Source: Amoebophrya sp. A120
Lineage: Eukaryota > Sar > Dinophyceae > Syndiniales > Amoebophryaceae
Length of the DNA: 35,964 bases
Direction: 5' to 3'
Assembly (NCBI GenBank): GCA_905178155.1
Contig: CAJINV010000001.1
Coordinates: 16,465,192-16,501,155 of the forward strand
Below the pieces are notes generated by a model that had not been told where the DNA came from, did not search any database, and saw only the letters and a program-made list of their open reading frames with translations. Within the stretch, counting starts at the first letter, position 1. Every line of letters starts with the position of its first letter. The position numbers were made by a program, and so were the translations under genes. Shown piece by piece: positions 30,763 to 35,964 of the stretch.

Positions 30763-32694
30763 GAGTGGCTACGACAACGAAACTTCGAATTGGTTTCGGA
30801 CGAAGGAGTAACAGCGCCGTTTGCAATAAACACCAGCCGGGCGGGACGCTGCTGTCAATTATTGCAAGAAGCATTGGAGGACTTGAATTTCTTTTCCGTG
30901 GCGAGACAGCCTTGGCTGAGCCTCTGTATCCATGGTGTAAATGGAATTGATAAATGGTGCTCGTCTACGTTTTCCAAGAAAAAGTAGTGCTCTCTTAGTC
31001 CTGATCGATTTATTTGACCTGTATGATCTTTTACTTACACATTCTCACGCTCTATGATGAACGTTGACTGCGTAGCCTCACATTCTAGCTTTGGAACTGC
31101 TACGAAGTGAAGACGGGCGTGTATGCACTCACAAACAGAAATAGGGGGTTGCGTGCATGACTTAGAATAGACAAAGAAATGGTGACAAGTTTTGATGTGA
31201 GCGTTGAAGTTTGACGTAAGTTTACGTTTTTTTTTCCCGCTGAAGCATTTTTCTTCTTTACACGTGAAACGTGAAACGAACGGATTTTCACAGAGCAGGA
31301 GTTTACCATCAGAAAAAGCACGGAGACTGCTACAATAAGGCGCGGCGCCAACATCCTCTTCAACCACAGCAAAAGTAATGACCTATAGTATGAGTTTTGA
31401 AGCTCGAGAAGCTTTTCACCAGTAGTAGAAGAAACGCCCGAAGGCATATGGTGACCGGAACATAAAGTAGTGCTTCCTTCATTATGCGGTCCACTAACAT
31501 GAATGATTTACTCAACATGAAGGTTCAGCCTCTGTACTAACAATTTTAACCAACATGAAGGAAAGTTTATCGCTTATGACGCCAACTTTAGTTTGAATTG
31601 GAATTCCTGGATTACTCGACTTTCTTTTCGTTGTATATGTATTGAAGAATTGCCTGACCTACACAAAGAATGACGCTTAAGTACTACAAAGAATCTGAAC
31701 GGCGCGAACGCGGCCAGTTCTTTTTGGGAAGGCAAAGTAAGTAGCTGTAGCTAGACTCGAGTGTATAATCAGCATACTTCCAAGTGAGATGGACAAGGTG
31801 GTGACATCACAACAAGCTCTGCGCAGTGGATGATCCAAGGGACAGAAATGAGAAAAATAGTCGTGCCCTGCGCTCTATTTCTGTAAGCGATTTTTGTTTT
31901 GTGGTGTTCCTGTGGTCTGACCTCGCACAAGGAAGCTGCTCTCGTGAATCGTGGCAATGGTCTGCCGTATGTGCTATTGAGTTTGCCTGCTTTGCTGCTC
32001 TTGCTCTTCTCCGTTTCGATCCAAAATGAGAAGCGAAGCTAATATTAGACCGGAAATGTCAAACACCTTTTCTTTGTGCAGTCGACATTTAGAGACCCAA
32101 ACTTTCCTGAGGTGAAGAAGAATGACGAACACGACGATGGAAATGCAACGAGCCCTCTTCTAAAGTAGTTAAAACTAATGCATAGGTAGCGATATCCCGG
32201 CAGTCTTGGATCTCTATTGCAAAACTTGATTGGAGTCGAGCATGTGCTTATCCTGGTTGTATCTCAAACACCCTCTTTCATTGTTCTGCAGCGGAGCCCA
32301 GCAAGTACTTCCGTTCATCACTGTAACGTAGCCATGTGTAAGCCCACGGATGAGTAGTACTTACAAGTCTCTAGCTTGTATTGCAGACATGCATTACATG
32401 CCAAAAAAAATGCCAATTTTCTTAAGGTAAAAGCGCGCCTTTTTAGTGCTAATTCGAGTCATTTTAGTGCAAAACTGGTCTTGTTAAGTCAAAAGAGACG
32501 AAAACGACGAAAATGCGCACGGTGGCTTCACCTAGTTAAGCCCATGACTCGCAACCCTCTAATAGAATTGATAGCCGGAAAACTTCCCCGGAGACCTTCG
32601 GGGGACAGAAGCGCGATAATTTGGCAAACGAAGAGCCTCTGAAAAGTATTTTTCGAAAAGTGCATCTGAGGCGCATCTGAGAGCTAGCGTTTGA
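30763..32694. other. Start of the subtelomere, no gene seen
   Basis: Only short frames on both strands. From about 32376 the sequence begins to resemble the telomere-proximal repeats: a tgcattacatgccaaa block near 32390 recurs at about 34428 and 35063, and the stretch 32440-32500 (tagtgctaatt, then tagtgcaaaa) is related to 35195-35260. Confidence 0.5.
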
Positions 32695-33385
32695 AAAGTG
32701 AAAAATCAGTGATTTTTCACTTTTTCAAAATTTTCTGAAGTCGACGGAGCGTGCAACTCTTTCCAGGTTGACAAGTTTCGAAAAGTGGAAATCATTTAGA
32801 AGTGAAAAAGCACTGACTTTATTCTACTTCTCAATGATTTTCATTCCGGAAGAGTGAACGCGGCCTCGACTCGCGAAAATTTTCAAAAAGTGAAAAATCA
32901 CTGATTTTTCACTTTTTGAAAAGTTTCACACACTCTGAGAAACGCGGCTACGACTCCAGAGTGAAAATTTTCAAAAAGTGAAAAATCAGTGATTTTCACC
33001 TTTGAAAAATTTTCATTTTGGAGTTCAAGCCGCGCTCACCCTTCTCAGAGTGAAAATTTTCAAAAAGTGAAAAATCACTGATTTTTCACTACTTTTCTCG
33101 AAGGTACCCGTGGTCTCGAAGGCCTCCGTGGCCACGGGTACCTTCGAGAAAAGTAGTGAAAAATCAGTGATTTTTCACTTTTGAAAAATTTTCACTTTTG
33201 AGGCGAAGCCGCGTTTCTCAGAGTGTATGAAAATTTTCAAAAAGTGAAAAATCACTGATTTTCCACTTTTGAAAAAATTTCACTTTGGGGCCTCGACTCC
33301 AGAAAATTTTCAAAAAGTGAAAAATCACTGACTTTTCACTTTTGAAAGATTCCCACTCTGGAGGCGAAGTCGCGTTCACTCTTCC
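32695..33385. repeat. Array of palindromic repeats in the subtelomere
   Basis: About seven degenerate units of 75-95 bases, each centred on a palindrome (GTGAAAAATCA, C or G, then TGATTTTTCAC), commonly flanked by AAAATTTTCAAAAA on the left and TTTTGAAAA on the right. Spacers share pieces such as gaggcgaagccgcg and ctcagagtg. Clear centres are near 32712, 32900, 32990, 33078, 33167, 33255 and 33330; a more degenerate unit lies near 32780-32850. Confidence 0.85.
33063..33182. repeat. Perfect 51-base inverted repeat with 18-base spacer
   Basis: The arms are 33063-33113 and 33132-33182, identical as reverse complements, and each itself holds one palindrome core of the array. Similarity extends outward for another 10-15 bases with single-base length differences. 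The sequence could fold as a long hairpin or cruciform. Confidence 0.9.
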
Positions 33386-33821
33386 CAGAGTGAAGCAAGG
33401 CCGTCGGGCCGGTGGGCAAGTTTGTGAAAGCGCCTCGCGCTGCTCTTCCGCGATTTCTTAACTACTTATGAGCGAGCTGTAGGAGGCCTTGAGTTAATTT
33501 GGGCAGCGGCTCCTGTTCATGCGAGCAAGCTGCAGACTTGCAGTGTCCCTCCGATCCTCGCACTGTTGGAAAGGCTTTTTGAGTCTCAGACGAACGAAAA
33601 AGCGCGCGCAAACTATCGAACTTGCGCGATTTTTGTCCCTCGAAGGCGTCCGGAGAAATTTTCCGGCGAAAAGGAAGGGGCTTTTGCGAGTCATGTTTAA
33701 GCCTAAAAATTGCGCAAATGCGCAAAAATGCAAAAACTAAAACAAAAAGGCCGCAAATTTATCAAACTAGGCACAAAAGTGCGCCACTTTGCGCATTCTC
33801 TAAAAATGCGCAAAATCGCTA
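33386..33821. other. Subtelomeric non-coding stretch
   Basis: Overlapping short frames on both strands exist only because stop codons are scarce in this GCAAAA-rich sequence. It leads into the tandem repeat pair at 33822 and shares its vocabulary of gcgcaaa and cgaaaa words. Confidence 0.5.
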
Positions 33822-35086
33822 CAAGGCGCGCGCCGATGATTTTGCAGAGGTTCGCAGCGCGCTGGCGTTGTCGCACCCGTAGAGCCAACTGCCGGCAGTT
33901 TGGTTGCGCTTAAGACCAAAATTCGCCGAAAGAGCTCCTCTCAGCTCAAAAAAGAACAAAAACGCGACAAAATAAACGAAATACGACAAAAAGACAGCGA
34001 AAGAAACCAACCCAAGGCACTTTGGTCGTTTTTAGGTCCAGCATGCGCCGAGCGCGCTCCTTTTGGCTCGAAAAGGCGCAAAAGCGCAACAAAATAGAGG
34101 ACAAAAGCAGCGGAAAGACAACAAAAATGGACGGCAAAGACAAAACGAGGACAATGTCGCCTCTCTTAGCGCAAAACTTAAGCGACTGCGACGCTTCTCG
34201 GGCTTGATAACTCGAAAATGGGCAAAATCTGCAAGCTGTAGCGCAAAAAGGGCAAAAATGCCACACAAGTGCAGAAAAAAAGCAAAAAACGCCAGCGAGC
34301 AACTCCGCTGCGCTCAGGTATGCAAGCAGAAAAACGCCGCGCGGTCATCACCTAGAGCCGAAAGCGCTAAAATACCGCCCACACCAAGAAGCAGGCCGCT
34401 GGCTGGCAAGACGCACCGGCCTCCGGGATTACATTACATGCCAAACCAGCAACAAGGCGCGCGTCGATGATTTTGCAGAGGTGCGCAGCGCGCTGGCGTG
34501 GCCGCACCCGTCGACCCAACCTCCGGCAGTAAGTTTGGTTGCACTTAGGACCAAAATTCGCCAAAAGACCTCCCCTCAGCTCAAAAAAGCGCAAAAACGC
34601 GGCAAAATGAACGAAATACGGCAAAAAGACAACGAAAGAAACCAGCCCCAGACACTTTGGTCGTTGTTAGGTCCAACATGCGCCGAACGAGCTCCCTTTG
34701 GCTCGAAAAGGCGCAATAACGCAACAAAATAGAGGGCAAAAGCAGCGAAAAGACAACAAAAATGGACGGCAAAGACAAAGCGAGGACACTGTCGCCACTT
34801 TTAGCGCAAAAATTTAGCGGCTGCGACGCCTCTCGTGCTTGATAGGTCGAAAATGGGCAAAATCTGCAAGCTGTAGAGCAAAAAGGGCAAAAGCGCCACG
34901 CCAATGCAGAAAAAGAGCAAAAACGCCAGCAAGCCACGCACTCCGCTGCGCTCAGGTATGCAGAAAAACGCCACGCGGTCATCACCTAGAGCCAAAAACG
35001 CTAAAACACCGCCCACACCAAGAAGCAGGCCGCTGGCTGGCAAGGCGCGCCGGCCTCCGGGATTGCATTACATGCCAAACCAGCAA
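33822..35086. repeat. Tandem pair of ~630-base subtelomeric repeats
   Basis: Unit one is 33822-34452 and unit two 34453-35086, roughly 90% alike. Each starts CAAGGCGCGCG, runs through gatgattttgcagaggt, aggtccaacatgcgccga and atggacggcaaagaca, and ends with gcattacatgccaaaccagc (first unit: acattacatgcc). Long frames on both strands occur in the units (for example 33946-34302, -) but differ between units and look non-coding. Confidence 0.85.
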
Positions 35087-35308
35087 AAGGCCGCAAGGGC
35101 GCGCGGCTTTTCGCTGCTCTTTCAGGCTGCTTCGCGTATTAACTTGCACGGACGCCAAAAAAAGTTAGAGCCTTCTGAAAGCAAAGGCGGACCCTTTTGA
35201 TGCTAATTAGGCCCGTTCTAGTGCAAAATAAACGGGTCGCGCTAAGTTAAAAAACCAAAAACATTTTTACACGCAAAGGAAGACAGCGCCGAAATTTTTC
35301 GCGAACGT

Positions 35309-35352
35309 GGGGGAGGCGAAGCCCCCCGGCAGCGCAAGCTTGCGCGCGCTGC
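35309..35352. repeat. Two adjacent GC-rich hairpins
   Basis: GGGGG-A-GGC GAA GCC-CCCC (35309-35327) forms a stem with a GAA loop. Directly after it, a stretch centred on GCGCAAGCTTGCGC forms a second palindrome within a GGCAGCGC..GCGCTGC frame. Both lie about 420 bases before the telomere. Confidence 0.7.
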
Positions 35353-35768
35353 AAAAATTCAAAAAAAGTTTCTTTTTTCATTCGTTCCAATTGTCAGAAG
35401 ACCGGTGGTCTGATGTTCCACGATGAAGATCCTCGCTGTTTTGGTCCCGTTTGGACGCAAGAAGATGATCTAGATGATGATCAGACGATGATGTACATAG
35501 CACCTGTCTCAACACAAGATGAAGATGTACACTCGCAGTGCACCGATGCAAGTGCATGAACTCAGTGGATTCATTTGGAACGTTGTACACTTTCACAGGC
35601 TTAGGAGTTGCAGGGCTGAAGGCTCTCAGAACGTAAACACACACAACCCGCATGCGACCACGCGTGCTATGTACTTCGCGCGCTACATCTGGATCTGTGT
35701 CAACGTCGTGAGTTCACCCACAGCAACCAGTGACCATGTCGCATCCATCGTGTCTCGAGTGAGAGTCT
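35353..35768. other. Telomere-adjacent unique sequence
   Basis: I see no gene. Short frames on both strands have no motif. A gatgatcagatgatgat-like patch lies near 35460-35500. The telomere begins abruptly after gagagtct. Confidence 0.5.
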
Positions 35769-35964
35769 GGGGTTTGGGGTTTGGGGTTTGGGGTTTGGGG
35801 TTTAGGGTTTAGGGTTTAGGGTTTAGGGTTTGGGGTTTAGGGTTTAGGGTTTAGGGTTTAGGGTTTGGGGTTTAGGGTTTAGGGTTTGGGGTTTAGGGTT
35901 TGGGGTTTAGGGTTTAGGGTTTGGGGTTTAGGGTTTAGGGTTTAGGGTTTAGGGTTTAGGGTTT
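35769..35964 (+). repeat. Telomere, TTTAGGG type with TTTGGGG variants
   Basis: 28 heptamer units run to the end of the window, with the G-rich strand 5' to 3' toward the end, so this is a right-hand chromosome terminus. The first four or so units are TTTGGGG, later units are mostly TTTAGGG with scattered TTTGGGG, and the last several are all TTTAGGG. Confidence 0.97.

Noticed and set aside
30765-30987. Short frames just after the basic-tailed gene
   Set aside because: About 60 codons with no motif; two overlapping frames of equal merit.
32695-33385. A CRISPR-like array
   Set aside because: The repeats are long palindromes with related, uneven spacers, in a eukaryotic subtelomere with no cas genes.
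33819-34985. Long minus-strand frames (33946-34302 and 34581-34985) rich in Phe, Cys and Leu
   Set aside because: They arise because the repeat lacks the relevant stop words. The products are low-complexity, and the frames overlap equally long frames on the other strand.
1-35964. tRNA, rRNA or spliced-leader genes
   Set aside because: I looked for the usual conserved boxes and a dinoflagellate-like leader and saw none I could support by eye.

Overview
This window is the right-hand end of a eukaryotic nuclear chromosome. The last 196 bases are telomere repeats of the TTTAGGG type, mixed with TTTGGGG variants, and the G-rich strand runs toward the end of the sequence. Genes have GT-AG introns of about 115-300 bases. 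All convincing genes lie on the + strand and point toward the telomere. The telomere type (plants, green algae, dinoflagellates and relatives), a BspA-like repeat protein of the kind common in marine protists, intron-rich genes and one-way gene order suggest an alveolate, perhaps a dinoflagellate relative such as the parasite Amoebophrya. That assignment is inference; no rRNA or other marker gene is present.

Layout: 794-2416, a BspA/DUF285-like leucine-rich repeat protein with one intron. 4880-5533, a small Cys-containing protein with a membrane segment. 6345-11222, 13068-20634 and 21785-24019, three genes that share an apparently undescribed module. 25543-28323, a multi-exon secreted protein candidate. 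28636-30762, a GC-rich gene for a membrane-associated protein with a very basic tail. 30763-35768, gene-free subtelomere with a palindrome array (32695-33385), a tandem pair of ~630-base repeats (33822-35086) and short GC hairpins. 35769-35964, the telomere.

The main discovery candidate is the shared module (called A-B-C here), about 270-300 residues encoded by three exons. Part A carries a Cys-Glu-Asp/Asn-Leu motif and a PRDYWN-like motif. Part B has a GC....DK.FF..V.DFFH motif and an RCR(L/I)GM motif. Part C begins GYCL and has a WSYDQFQWDWR or WSYRHFRWKW core. Four copies occur, with introns at matching positions and phases (phase 0 between A and B, phase 1 between B and C; the A/B boundary of copy 3 is unresolved). 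They form two subtypes. The first gene carries subtype I followed by II, fused in one open frame. The second gene puts an MPS1/TTK-like protein kinase, a single membrane segment and a long Ser/Pro/Gly linker in front of a type II module. The third gene has a signal peptide in front of a type I module. Five conserved cysteines, the signal peptide and the membrane anchor suggest that the module works outside the cytosol. The set could be a subtelomeric, rapidly diversifying family of surface or secreted proteins, one of them wired to a kinase; the function itself is not known from the sequence.
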